Program-made: the position numbers and the translations under genes
From: Verrucomicrobia bacterium LP2A
GTDB lineage: Bacteria > Verrucomicrobiota > Verrucomicrobiia > Methylacidiphilales > Methylacidiphilaceae
NCBI GenBank assembly: GCA_000526255.1
Contig: JAFS01000002.1
Location: forward strand, 1,054,001-1,118,000
DNA: 64,000 nt
Direction of reading: 5' to 3'
Shown: positions 52,263 through 61,652 of the stretch, in pieces
Numbering within the stretch: position 1 is the stretch's first letter
Layout: every line of letters begins with the position of its first letter
Notes under the pieces: model-generated
What the model was told of the DNA's origin: nothing
Seen by the model: the letters and a program-made list of their open reading frames with translations, nothing else
The model's database searches: none

Positions 52263-52775
52263 CTAAATCTCGATCGGCTCCCCTGGGAGATGCCCGGGCT
52301 GGAGCTCCCAATACCAGGCGTTGCCGCTCCAGATCCGCCGCGCCCCATTCCGCGCCAGCCGCCGCTTCATCTGCCGCAAGGCCTCTTCGAGCACCCTTTG
52401 CGGATCCCAGAGGATCCTCGCATCCTCCGTCATATCGAAGAGGATGGGGCTTCCCGCCCTGAGTTCCTCGGGGGTCTTGAAGAGCGGCGACCATTCGGTG
52501 AGCACCCCGTGCGTCCGCGCCTCCTCGAGGGCGCGGGAGAGCTCCTGCTCAATCGGCTCCCATTCGGCGACCCGCGCCATCCTCCCACGGGGAAGAGGAT
52601 CGGCGACGAGCAGGAAGTCGATGTCCGAATCGGGCCTCATTTTCCCTCTTCCCACCGACCCGAAGACGGCCAGGGCGAGGAGCCGCGGCCCGTAGGCGAG
52701 GCGGACGGCCTCCAGGAGCCGCTGCACTAGCTCCTCGAAGCGGTGCGGGAAGTGGGGATCCAGGACCGTCTCCAT
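52263..52775 (-). CDS. MNT-type nucleotidyltransferase (antitoxin) of the pair
   Basis: A 170-residue minimal nucleotidyltransferase with the pol-beta signature FGSVGRGKMRPDSDIDFLLV near residue 38 and a third acidic position further on. Known MNT antitoxins AMPylate a Tyr on the cognate HEPN toxin. The frame is open to 52985, but ATG 52775 gives the family start. First gene of the MNT-HEPN operon, convergent with darTG. Confidence 0.85.
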   Translation of the reverse strand: METVLDPHFPHRFEELVQRLLEAVRLAYGPRLLALAVFGSVGRGKMRPDSDIDFLLVADPLPRGRMARVAEWEPIEQELSRALEEARTHGVLTEWSPLFKTPEELRAGSPILFDMTEDARILWDPQRVLEEALRQMKRRLARNGARRIWSGNAWYWELQPGHLPGEPIEI

Positions 52776-52983
52776 CCTCTCGTATCCTGACACAGCTCTT
52801 CCTCGCCGGCGAGGAAATGGACAGCTAGACAACGAGTTGTCGAAAAGCGAAGATTGGCTTTGCGATGACCGGTGTCCAAAGGGAGGCGGAAGCAGAAGGC
52901 AAATTCCTCTTTGCTCCGCGTCCGGTCCGCTCCTCATCCCCCTCTGACATGAAAGGGGCGGCTTGGGCCGTCGCAGTCTCCTC

Positions 52984-53787
52984 ATGAATACTTCCGAAGC
53001 AACGATGGCCGTCTTCCTGGATTTGGAAAATATCGCGCTGGGCGCTCGAGAAGCGGCCTACCCCAAGTTCGATATCCAGAGGGTGCTCGAGCGCCTCCTG
53101 CTCAAAGGGCATATCGTCGTCAAGAAGGCCTACTGCGACTTTGAGCGCTACAAGGAGTTCAAGCGGGGACTCCATGAGGCGGCCTTCGAGTTGATCGAGA
53201 TCCCTCACGTGAGCCAATCGGGCAAGAACTCGGCCGATATCCGCATGGTGGTGGATGCGCTCGACCTCTGTTACACCAAAGGCCACGTCGATACCTTCGT
53301 CATCCTCAGTGGAGATTCTGATTTTTCTCCCCTGGTCAGCAAGCTGCGGGAAAACGCGAAGACCGTGATCGGCGTCGGCGTGAAGAACTCTACTTCCGAC
53401 CTCTTCCTCAACAACTGCGATGAATTCCTCTATTACGACGATCTGTTCCGCAACTCGACAGAGGTTCATGCGCTCGCTGAACCCGAGGAGAAACGGCCCA
53501 AAGGCAGAGGGAAAGCCGCGAAACCATCGGCCGACAACGCATTGCAGATGGTCGTCGAAACGCTGGAAGCCCTGGTCCAGGAAAGAGGCGAGGACGAGCG
53601 GATCTGGGGCTCGATGATCAAGCAGGCGCTCAAACGCCGCAATCCGGGTTTCAATGAGCGGGCCTACTCCTTCCGCTCCTTTAACGATCTTCTTCTCGAA
53701 GCCCAAAAGAGAGGACTTCTGAAGCTGGAGCCCGAGGAAAAATCCGGAGGGTACCTCGTCTATCCCTCCGAAGAGCATGGATCGTAG
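52984..53787 (+). CDS. NYN-domain ribonuclease-like protein with OST-HTH domain
   Basis: A 267-residue protein. The N-terminal NYN (PIN-like) domain shows AVFLDLENIALGAREAA, KNSADIRMVVDALDL and FVILSGDSDFSPLVSKLRE, with the acidic residues of the PIN active site. A charged linker near 165-185 leads to a C-terminal OST-HTH/LOTUS-type RNA-binding domain (IWGSMIKQALKRRNPGFNER then SFRSFNDLLLEAQKRGLLKL). Predicted RNA processing or decay role. It lies at the right edge of the toxin-antitoxin island but is a common chromosomal family. Confidence 0.85.
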   Translation: MNTSEATMAVFLDLENIALGAREAAYPKFDIQRVLERLLLKGHIVVKKAYCDFERYKEFKRGLHEAAFELIEIPHVSQSGKNSADIRMVVDALDLCYTKGHVDTFVILSGDSDFSPLVSKLRENAKTVIGVGVKNSTSDLFLNNCDEFLYYDDLFRNSTEVHALAEPEEKRPKGRGKAAKPSADNALQMVVETLEALVQERGEDERIWGSMIKQALKRRNPGFNERAYSFRSFNDLLLEAQKRGLLKLEPEEKSGGYLVYPSEEHGS

Positions 53788-53945
53788 AGCCTCTGCTCTT
53801 GCTCCCATCCTTTGGGTGGGCTCGGCCTTTGGCCGCGATTGACGGGAGAAGGCCGCCGCGCGATCATGGACCTGCGTCTCGCAGAGCGTGCTCCGTCGCT
53901 TCCGGGGAAGATCGGCCCGCCCTCCGAGATGAGGAAGGTCCGCCC

Positions 53946-55589
53946 ATGATGTCTAAGCATGGCGACATGACGCCGGTCGTCGATCTGACCCGGGAAAAGG
54001 GTACGGGCCCCATTCGGACTCATCGCCCGCTCTACGTCGATCTCCTGCCCCCTTGCCGGGCCGCCTGCCCCGCTGGAGAGGACATCCAGGGCTGGCTCGC
54101 CCTGGCCCAGGCCGGGAGCTACCGGCAAGCCTGGGAGCTTCTCGTCCAGGAGAACCCCTTTCCCGCCGTTCACGGGCGGGTCTGCTACCATCCTTGCGAG
54201 AGCCATTGCAATCGGGGCGACTACGACGCCCCGGTCTCGATTCACGCGATCGAGCGCTTCCTCGGGGATCTCGCTTCCGCCGAGGGCTGGCCCTTTCCGC
54301 CGTCTGCCGCGCCCAGCGGAAAGCGGGTGCTGGTCGTCGGAGCAGGCCCATGCGGGCTCTCGGCCTCCTACCATCTCGCCCGCCTTGGCCATGCGGTCGA
54401 AGTCCACGAGGCGGGTCCCTTGGCCGGAGGGATGATGCACTTCGGGATTCCGGCCTACCGGCTGCCCCGCGAGGTTCTGGCCAAGGAAGTCGAGCGGATC
54501 GAGCGGATGGGGGTCCGCTTTGTCTTCGATCACAAGGTTGAGGGCCTCCTCGCCGAAAAGGAAGCGGGCGCTTTCGACGCGGTCCTGGTCGCCATCGGCG
54601 CCCAGGTCGGCAAGCATGTCGACATTCCGGCCCGCGACGCAGCGCGCGTGCTCGATGCGGTCTCCCTGCTGCACCAAGTGGCCGGAGAGGAGCGTCCGCT
54701 GCTCGGCCGGCGGGTGGTGATCTACGGCGGGGGCAATGTGGCCATGGATGCGGCGCGGACGGCCAAGCGGCTGGGGGCGGAAGAGGCACTCATCGTCTAC
54801 CGGCGGGACCGCGCCCATATGCCGGCCCGCGCCTTCGAGGCCGACGAGGCCCTCTCCGAAGGGATCCGAATCCGGTGGCTCACGACGATCAAGGAGATGG
54901 CAGGCGAGGAGCTGACCGTCGAGCGGATGGAGCTCGGGCCTGACGGCCGGCCCCGGCCGACCGGTCAATACGACACGTTGCGGGCGGACGCGGTGGTGCT
55001 TGCGATCGGGCAGGAGACCGACAGCCGCTTCCTCAGGCAGGTTCCCGGGATCGCCTTCGGGAAGGACGGGGCGGTGATCGTCGACCAGAACCAGATGTCC
55101 GGGCATCCCGGCATCTTCGCCGGGGGCGACGCGGTTCCGGGAGATCAGACCGTTACGGTCGCCGTCGGTCAGGGTAAGAGAGCGGCCCGGTCGATCGACG
55201 GCTGGCTTCGCGGGACCGCCTTCGCCGAGCCGTCTCCTCCGCCCGGCGTCTCCTTTGCGATGCTCCATCTGCCGCTCTATCGCGACGTCGCGCCGGGCCG
55301 GCAGCCCGAGCTGCCGCTTGCCGAGCGGACCGGCGATTTCGCGGAGGTGGTGGCGGGGCTCTCCGAAGCCCAGGCTCGCCGCGAGGCCGAGCGCTGCTTC
55401 TCCTGCGGGATCTGCTTCGAGTGCGACAACTGCTATGCGGCCTGCCCGGAGGACGCGATCCTCAAGATGGGACCGGGCCTGCGCTACCGCTTCCTCTACG
55501 AGAAGTGCACCGGCTGTGCGGTCTGCTTCGAGCAGTGCCCCTGCCATGCGATCGAGATGATCCCCGAGCCCGCGGGAGGCCGAGCATGA
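53946..55589 (+). CDS. GltD-like FAD oxidoreductase with C-terminal ferredoxin domain
   Basis: A 547-residue flavo-iron-sulfur protein. The N-terminal helical Fe-S domain (CRAACPAGEDIQGWLALAQ, GRVCYHPCESHCNRG) is followed by an FAD motif LVVGAGPCGLSASYHLARLG near residue 130, an NAD(P) motif VIYGGGNVAMDAARTAKRLG near 260, and a C-terminal two-cluster ferredoxin (CFSCGICFECDNCYAACPED, CTGCAVCFEQCPCHAIE). This is the glutamate-synthase-beta-like electron bridge between NAD(P)H and ferredoxin. It overlaps nifJ by ATGA, so it probably exchanges electrons with that enzyme. Start ATG 53946 (or 53949). Confidence 0.88.
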   Translation: MMSKHGDMTPVVDLTREKGTGPIRTHRPLYVDLLPPCRAACPAGEDIQGWLALAQAGSYRQAWELLVQENPFPAVHGRVCYHPCESHCNRGDYDAPVSIHAIERFLGDLASAEGWPFPPSAAPSGKRVLVVGAGPCGLSASYHLARLGHAVEVHEAGPLAGGMMHFGIPAYRLPREVLAKEVERIERMGVRFVFDHKVEGLLAEKEAGAFDAVLVAIGAQVGKHVDIPARDAARVLDAVSLLHQVAGEERPLLGRRVVIYGGGNVAMDAARTAKRLGAEEALIVYRRDRAHMPARAFEADEALSEGIRIRWLTTIKEMAGEELTVERMELGPDGRPRPTGQYDTLRADAVVLAIGQETDSRFLRQVPGIAFGKDGAVIVDQNQMSGHPGIFAGGDAVPGDQTVTVAVGQGKRAARSIDGWLRGTAFAEPSPPPGVSFAMLHLPLYRDVAPGRQPELPLAERTGDFAEVVAGLSEAQARREAERCFSCGICFECDNCYAACPEDAILKMGPGLRYRFLYEKCTGCAVCFEQCPCHAIEMIPEPAGGRA

Positions 55590-58500
55590 CCGCGAGAAGC
55601 GTGAAACCCCGCCGGACGATGGACGGCAACACGGCCGTCGCCGACGTCGCCTATCGGACGAACGAGGTCTGCGCGATCTACCCGATCACCCCTTCCTCGA
55701 CGATGGCGGAGCTCGCCGACCAGTGGGCGGCACAGGGACGCAAGAACCTCTGGGGGAGCATTCCGGTCGTCCAGGAGATGCAGAGTGAAGGGGGGGCGGC
55801 TGGGGCCGTTCACGGCGCTCTTCAAGTCGGGTCGCTGACAACCACCTTTACCTCCTCCCAAGGTCTCCTCCTCATGATCCCGAACATGTTCAAGATCGCG
55901 GGCGAGCTTACCCCGACGGTCTTCCATGTCGCGGCGCGGTCGGTCGCCAGCCATGCCCTCTCGATCTTTGGCGACCACTCCGATGTGATGGCGGTGCGCA
56001 TGACGGGCTTCGCGCTCCTCTGCTCGGGTTCCGTCCAGGAGGCTCACGATGGGGCGCTGATCGCGCAGGCGGCGACCCTCGAAAGCCGGGTGCCCTTCCT
56101 CCACTTCTTTGACGGCTTTCGAACCTCGCATGAAGTGAACACCCTGAACCCGCTGGCCGACGAGCCGCTCCGGGCGCTGATCCCAGACGAGCTCATCCGC
56201 GCGCATCGGGAAAGGGCGCTCAATCCGGAGCATCCGTTCATCCGGGGCACCGCCCACAACCCGGATACCTTCTTCCAGGCCCGGGAGGCGGCGAATCCCT
56301 TCTACGCTGCCCTGCCCGGGATCCTCCGGTCGGTTCTCGACCGGTTCGCCGAGCAGACCGGCCGTCGCTACCGCCTCTTCGAGTACGACGGTCCGGAGGA
56401 CGCCGAGCGCGTGATCGTCCTGATGGGCTCGGCGTGCGAAACCGCCCGGGAGACCGCCGCCGCCCTCCGCCGGCAAGGGGAGAAGACGGGCGTGCTCCAG
56501 GTCCGCCTCTTCCGCCCCTTTGCCGTTGACGACTTCCTTTCCGTGCTCCCAGCGAGCTGCCGAGCCCTTGCCGTGCTCGAGCGGACCAAGGAGCCCGGGG
56601 CACCGGGCGAGCCGCTCTTCCTCGACGTGCTGGGAAGCCTCGCCGAAGCCTATTCCCAAGGGAAGCGGCCCCGCCTCCCCCGGGTCATCGGAGGCCGCTA
56701 CGGACTTTCCTCGAAGGATTTCACCCCCGCGATGGCGAAGGCCGTCTTCGACGAGCTCCGGAAACCCGAGCCTAAGAGCCGGTTCAGCGTCGGCATCACC
56801 GATGACCTCTCCCACGCGAGCCTCGAGGTCGACCGAGGGTACTCGATCGAGCCCGACTCGGTCGTCCGCGCTCTCTTTTACGGCCTGGGCGGCGACGGAA
56901 CGGTCGGAGCCAACAAACATTCGATCCAGATCATCGCCGAGGAGGCCGGCCTTCATGCCCAAGGCTACTTCGTCTACGACTCCCACAAGTCGGGGGCGCT
57001 GACCGTCTCCCATCTTCGGTTCGGGCCCGAACCGATCTGTTCGCCCTACCTGGTCTCCTCGGCGAGTGTTGTGGCCTGCCACTGGTTCCCCTTCCTCGAG
57101 CGGGTCGATCTCCTCCGCTCGGCGGCTTCGGGGGCCGTCTTCCTCCTCAATAGCCCCTACGGGCCGGAGGCGGTCTGGGATCACTTTCCCCGGTCGGTCC
57201 AACGGCAGATCCTGGAGAAGCAGCTCCGCCTCCATGTGATCGACGCCTCCCGGATCGCCCGGGAGGCTGGCCTCAAGGGGAGGACCAACACGGTCCTTCA
57301 GGCCGCCTTCTTCGCTCTCGCGGGCATCCTCCCGCGCGACGAGGCGGTGGAGCGGGTCCGCCAATCGATCCGGAAGGCCTACGGCGGCAAGGGGGAAAAA
57401 GTCGTGGCCGAGAACCTGCAGGCCGTCGATCATGCACTCGCGAACCTCCACGAGGTGGTCGTTCCCAAGGAAGCGACGAGCGCCTTCGATCGGCGTCCTC
57501 TGGTCCCCGCAGAAGCCCCCGAGTTCGTCAGGCTCGTGACGGGGCCGATGCTCGCGGGGCGGGGCGATGAGATCCCCGTCAGCCTTTTTCCCGTGGACGG
57601 CACCTACCCGTCGGGCACCGCGGCCCTGGAAAAGAGGAACATCGCGGACTTTGTACCGATCTGGGAGCCCGCGATCTGCGTCCAGTGCGGCCAGTGCGGC
57701 TTCGTCTGCCCCCACAGCGTCATCCGGGTCAAGTATTACGACGAAGCGCGGCTCGACGGCAGCCCCTCTTCCTTCCGGTCGGCACGGGTCCATCTCCGCG
57801 GCTACCCCGGGATCCGCTTCACCCTGCAGGTCTACGTCGAGGACTGCACCGGTTGCGGGCTCTGCGTCGATGTCTGCCCCGCCTATAGCCCGACCAAGCC
57901 GGGGCTTAAGGCGATTCACTTGGAGGCGAAGCAGCCCGTCCTGGAGGGCGAGCGCGAGAGCATCGCCTTCTTCGAGCGGCTTCCCGTCAACGATCGCACC
58001 CAAGTCGACTTCGCCAACGTCCGGGGGGTCCAGTTCCTGGAGCCCCTCTTCGAGTTTTCCGGCGCCTGCGCGGGCTGCGGGGAGACCCCCTATCTCAAGC
58101 TCCTCTCCCAGCTCTTCGGCGACCGGCTCTTGATCGCGAATGCGACCGGCTGCTCCTCGATCTACGGGGGCAACCTCCCCGTCACGCCGTGGGCCAAGAA
58201 CGGCGAGGGGAGGGGGCCTGCCTGGTCGAATTCCCTCTTTGAGGACAACGCCGAGTTCGGCCTTGGATTCCGGCTGGCGGCCGACCAGCTCCGGGGCCGG
58301 GCCGAAGGGCTGCTCCGCGGATTGGCGAGCTCGGGCGGCGAGGAGTTGACCCGGGAGATCCTCTCGGCCCCGCAGATCCAGGAATCGGAGATCCGCGCCC
58401 AGCGCCAGCGGCTTGAAGCCCTCCGCAGCAGGCTTGCGCCGCTGGCCCAGGCGAGCCCTCAGGCCCGCGAGCTCCTCTCGGTGATGGACCACCTGGTCCG

Positions 58501-59206
58501 CCGCTCCATCTGGCTCGTCGGCGGGGACGGCTGGGCCTACGATATCGGCTTCGGGGGCCTCGACCATGTGCTCGCCACCGGCCGGAACGTCAACGTGCTC
58601 GTTCTCGATACCGAGGTCTATTCCAACACAGGGGGTCAGGCCTCGAAGGCGACCCCGCTCGGAGCGGTCGCCAAGTTCGCCGCTGCGGGAAAGCGGGTGC
58701 CCCGGAAGGATCTGGCCCTGCAGGCGATCGCCTACGGCAACGTCTACGTGGCCCAGGTGGCGATGGGGGCTAACCCGCAGCAGACCCTCCTCGCCTTCCG
58801 GGAAGCCGAGGCTTACGAGGGCCCCTCGCTGATCCTCGCCTATAGCCATTGCATCGCCCACGGGATCGAGATGGAGCGGGGCTTGCGCCAGCAGGATGCC
58901 GCGGTCGCCTGCGGCTACTGGCCCCTCCTCCGCTTCAATCCCGCGATGCGGGCGATCGGCGAAAACCCCTTCCGCCTCGACTCTCCCCGGCCGACGCTCC
59001 CCTTCCGGCAGTACGCTTACCAGGAGCTCCGCTACCGGGCGCTCGCGATGAGCCATCCCGCCGAGGCGGAAGAGCTGGCGACCCGCGCCCAGTCCCTCAT
59101 CCTCGAGAAATACGGGCTCTACGAGCAGCTCGCCGGCTTCCGGGAGGCGAAGGCGCCGGTTCCCGCAGGCGCCCCGGCACCCGCCGCTTTGGAGGAGACC
59201 CGATGA
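55586..59206 (+). CDS. nifJ: Pyruvate:ferredoxin (flavodoxin) oxidoreductase
   Basis: A single-chain 1206-residue 2-oxoacid oxidoreductase that makes acetyl-CoA, CO2 and reduced ferredoxin, reversibly. Motifs in order: YPITPSSTMAELADQW near residue 34, the two 4Fe-4S motifs CVQCGQCGFVCPHSVI and CTGCGLCVDVCPAYS near 695 and 755, the TPP-region GACAGCGETPYLKLLSQLFG and the NATGCSSIYGGNLPVTPW block. VYSNTGGQASKATPLGAVAK follows near 1015. Full length. Upstream and downstream genes overlap it by four bases, forming a three-gene redox operon. In aerobes this enzyme may serve biosynthetic or low-oxygen metabolism. Confidence 0.95.
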   Translation: MTARSVKPRRTMDGNTAVADVAYRTNEVCAIYPITPSSTMAELADQWAAQGRKNLWGSIPVVQEMQSEGGAAGAVHGALQVGSLTTTFTSSQGLLLMIPNMFKIAGELTPTVFHVAARSVASHALSIFGDHSDVMAVRMTGFALLCSGSVQEAHDGALIAQAATLESRVPFLHFFDGFRTSHEVNTLNPLADEPLRALIPDELIRAHRERALNPEHPFIRGTAHNPDTFFQAREAANPFYAALPGILRSVLDRFAEQTGRRYRLFEYDGPEDAERVIVLMGSACETARETAAALRRQGEKTGVLQVRLFRPFAVDDFLSVLPASCRALAVLERTKEPGAPGEPLFLDVLGSLAEAYSQGKRPRLPRVIGGRYGLSSKDFTPAMAKAVFDELRKPEPKSRFSVGITDDLSHASLEVDRGYSIEPDSVVRALFYGLGGDGTVGANKHSIQIIAEEAGLHAQGYFVYDSHKSGALTVSHLRFGPEPICSPYLVSSASVVACHWFPFLERVDLLRSAASGAVFLLNSPYGPEAVWDHFPRSVQRQILEKQLRLHVIDASRIAREAGLKGRTNTVLQAAFFALAGILPRDEAVERVRQSIRKAYGGKGEKVVAENLQAVDHALANLHEVVVPKEATSAFDRRPLVPAEAPEFVRLVTGPMLAGRGDEIPVSLFPVDGTYPSGTAALEKRNIADFVPIWEPAICVQCGQCGFVCPHSVIRVKYYDEARLDGSPSSFRSARVHLRGYPGIRFTLQVYVEDCTGCGLCVDVCPAYSPTKPGLKAIHLEAKQPVLEGERESIAFFERLPVNDRTQVDFANVRGVQFLEPLFEFSGACAGCGETPYLKLLSQLFGDRLLIANATGCSSIYGGNLPVTPWAKNGEGRGPAWSNSLFEDNAEFGLGFRLAADQLRGRAEGLLRGLASSGGEELTREILSAPQIQESEIRAQRQRLEALRSRLAPLAQASPQARELLSVMDHLVRRSIWLVGGDGWAYDIGFGGLDHVLATGRNVNVLVLDTEVYSNTGGQASKATPLGAVAKFAAAGKRVPRKDLALQAIAYGNVYVAQVAMGANPQQTLLAFREAEAYEGPSLILAYSHCIAHGIEMERGLRQQDAAVACGYWPLLRFNPAMRAIGENPFRLDSPRPTLPFRQYAYQELRYRALAMSHPAEAEELATRAQSLILEKYGLYEQLAGFREAKAPVPAGAPAPAALEETR

Positions 59207-60213
59207 ACCTCGCCACCCGCTACATGGGCCTTTCCCTCAAGAACCCGCTGATCGCGTCGGCCTCTCCCCTGACCGGCGAAATCGGCGCGATCCGCCGGTT
59301 GGAAGATGCGGAGGCGGGGGCGGTGGTCCTCCCCTCGATCTTCGAGGAGCAGATCCGGGCCGAGCAGGAACGCTGGGAGCGGCTCACCGCCGCCGGAACC
59401 GAGAGCTTCCCCGAGGCGCTCACCTACTTCCCCGATCCCGGCTCCTACCGGGTCGGACCCGACCGCTACCTTGAGCTGATCCGGGAGGCGGTCGAGGCGG
59501 TCGACATCCCGGTCCTGGGCAGCCTCAACGGGGTGACGAGCGAAGGGTGGATCTCCTACGCCAAGGGGATCGAGGAGGCGGGGGCTGACGGCCTCGAGCT
59601 CAACATCTACTTCTTTCCCACCGACATTGCGGAGGAGGGATGGGCCGTGGAGGAGCGCTACCTTCAGATCCTCCGGGCGGTCCGCGCGGAAGTTTCGATC
59701 CCTCTTGCGGTCAAGCTCCTCCCGGCGTTCAGCTCTCTCGGGAACATGGCTCGCCGCCTGAGGGAGGCGGGAGCCCAGGCGCTCGTCCTCTTCAACCGCT
59801 TCTACCAGCCCGAGATCGACCTCGCTGAGCTTCGCCTCGTCGATGACCTGGCCTTGAGCCACCGGAGCGAGACGCGCCTCCCTCTCTTCTGGATTCGCCT
59901 TCTCCGCAGCCGGATCGACTGCTCCCTGGCCGCGAGCAGCGGGGTCGAGAGCGCCCGGGAGGCGATCCAATATCTCCTTGCGGGAGCCGATGTCGTGATG
60001 ACCACCTCCGCCCTCCTGCGGGAGGGGATTCCTCACATGAAGCGCCTGGTGGGCGGCCTCCGCGATTGGATGGACCAGCACGCATTCGCCTCCGTGGACG
60101 CGATCCGGGGGCTCTTGAGCCGGGAGCATCTGGCCAAGCCCGAACCGGCGGCCCGCGCCCGCTACATCGACATCCTCCAGCGCTATCCGGCGGAGCAGGG
60201 GCTGTGGGATTGA
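59203..60213 (+). CDS. Dihydroorotate-dehydrogenase-like flavoprotein
   Basis: A 336-residue FMN beta/alpha-barrel protein: YMGLSLKNPLIASASPLTGE at the N-terminus, VLGSLNGVTSEGWISYAKGI near 105, ADGLELNIYFFPTD near 130, PLAVKLLPAFSSLGNMARRL near 170 and AGADVVMTTSALLREG near 265. It belongs to the DHOD family but is a divergent member that often accompanies nifJ; a role in pyrimidine synthesis is not assured. It overlaps the nifJ stop (ATGA). Confidence 0.85.
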   Translation: MNLATRYMGLSLKNPLIASASPLTGEIGAIRRLEDAEAGAVVLPSIFEEQIRAEQERWERLTAAGTESFPEALTYFPDPGSYRVGPDRYLELIREAVEAVDIPVLGSLNGVTSEGWISYAKGIEEAGADGLELNIYFFPTDIAEEGWAVEERYLQILRAVRAEVSIPLAVKLLPAFSSLGNMARRLREAGAQALVLFNRFYQPEIDLAELRLVDDLALSHRSETRLPLFWIRLLRSRIDCSLAASSGVESAREAIQYLLAGADVVMTTSALLREGIPHMKRLVGGLRDWMDQHAFASVDAIRGLLSREHLAKPEPAARARYIDILQRYPAEQGLWD

Positions 60214-60247
60214 ACGGAGCGGCGGTCGATGCGACGGCCCGGCGCGG

Positions 60248-61651
60248 TCAGTGCTGGCCGACCAGCTCCTTGATCGACTGGAGCATCTGGATGAGCACCT
60301 GCTGGGCGTCTCCGTAGACCATCCGGCAGTTGTCCGCCGTAAAGAGGGCGTTCTCGATGCCCGCGTAGCCCTTTCCCTGTCCCCGCTTGATCACGTAGAC
60401 CTGGCGGGCCTTGTCGACGTCGAGGATCGGCATTCCGTAGATCGGCGAGCCCCGGTCAGTGCGGGCCGCGGGATTGACGATGTCATTGGCTCCGACCACC
60501 AGCGCCACGTCTGTCGCGGGAAACTCCTCGTTGATCTCGTCGAGGCCGACGATCATCTCGTAGGGGACTCCCGCTTCGGCCAGCAGCACGTCCATATGAC
60601 CCGGCATCCGGCCCGCCACAGGATGGATGGCGAACTTGACCTCCGCTCCTTCCTCCTGGAGCCGCTTGGCGAGCTCGTAGAGCTTCTGCTGGGCGTGGGC
60701 GACCGCCAGGCCATAGCCCGGAACGAAGATCACCTTCCGCGCATAGCAGAGAGTCGCCGCCGCATCCTCGGTGCTGATCGGCTTGAGCTGGCCGGTGACC
60801 TGGCTCTCCTCTTGCCCCGCTTCGCCGAAGTTGCTGAAGAGGATGTTTCCGAGCGAACGGTTCATGGCGCGCGCCATGAGCAGGGTGAGCAGGCTGCCCG
60901 CCGCACCGACAACCGTCCCCGCGATCATGAGCGCCGGATGGTTGAGGACGAACCCCTCGAAGCCGACCGCGATCCCCGTGCAGGCGTTGCAGAGCGAGAT
61001 CACGACCGGCATATCGGCCCCGCCGATCGGGAGCGTGATCAGCGCCCCGAAGAGAAGAGAGCAGCCGAAGAAGAGCAGGAGGAGATCCGGATTGGGGAGG
61101 AGAGCCGGCAACGCGGTAGCCGAGGCGACGGCCACCAGGAGCACGAGCCCGTTTCCGAGCTGAAGGAAGCGGGGTCGCCAGGGCTTCGGCAGCCTTCCAT
61201 CGAGCTTCGCCCACGCGATGAGCGACCCCGAGAACGAAAAGGAGCCGATGAATCCCCCGGCGATCGCGATGGCGAGCCGGACGTTGCTCACGTCGGAGTG
61301 CATGAGGAGCTCGATCCCTGCGATCGCTGCGGCCGCAGCTCCTCCCATCCCGTTGTAGAGGGCCACCATCTGCGGCATCGCGGTCAGGGGGACGCGCCCT
61401 CCCCGCCACCAGGCCCAGCCGACTCCCAGGAGAAGCGCGAGCCCGGCGAGCAGGAGGTTGCCGGGCAGATGGGACCGGGCCTCCCCGCCGACGCCGAAGA
61501 CATAGAGGAAGCTCGCCAGCGTCACAACCAGCATTCCGACACCCGCGAGCACGATCCCGGAGCTCGCCGTGCCCACCGAGGACATCCGCTTGAGCCCGTA
61601 GATGAGCAGGAAGGCGGTAACCAGGTCGCAGGACTGCAGGAGGAAGTCCAC
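60248..61651 (-). CDS. pntB: NAD(P) transhydrogenase subunit beta
   Basis: Membrane and NADP-binding subunit of proton-translocating transhydrogenase. The 467-residue protein has about eight to nine spans, with GGADMPVVISLCNACTGIAV near 225. The C-terminal NADP domain shows IFVPGYGLAVAHAQQKLYEL near 320, HPVAGRMPGHMDVLLAEAGV, and VGANDIVNPAARTDRGSPIY. The start is a GTG at 61651, one base after the pntAb stop; an upstream ORF start would lie inside pntAb. Confidence 0.95.
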   Translation of the reverse strand: MDFLLQSCDLVTAFLLIYGLKRMSSVGTASSGIVLAGVGMLVVTLASFLYVFGVGGEARSHLPGNLLLAGLALLLGVGWAWWRGGRVPLTAMPQMVALYNGMGGAAAAAIAGIELLMHSDVSNVRLAIAIAGGFIGSFSFSGSLIAWAKLDGRLPKPWRPRFLQLGNGLVLLVAVASATALPALLPNPDLLLLFFGCSLLFGALITLPIGGADMPVVISLCNACTGIAVGFEGFVLNHPALMIAGTVVGAAGSLLTLLMARAMNRSLGNILFSNFGEAGQEESQVTGQLKPISTEDAAATLCYARKVIFVPGYGLAVAHAQQKLYELAKRLQEEGAEVKFAIHPVAGRMPGHMDVLLAEAGVPYEMIVGLDEINEEFPATDVALVVGANDIVNPAARTDRGSPIYGMPILDVDKARQVYVIKRGQGKGYAGIENALFTADNCRMVYGDAQQVLIQMLQSIKELVGQH

Positions 61652-61652
61652 G

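Noticed and set aside
53760-55547. A 595-codon minus-strand frame opposite the GltD-like gene
   Set aside because: No recognisable motif; the plus frame holds complete FAD, NAD and Fe-S signatures.
55496-59056. An 1186-codon frame on the minus strand opposite nifJ
   Set aside because: It mirrors nifJ in GC-rich DNA, has no domain, and its composition (Glu/Arg/Gly-rich) is typical of antisense shadows.
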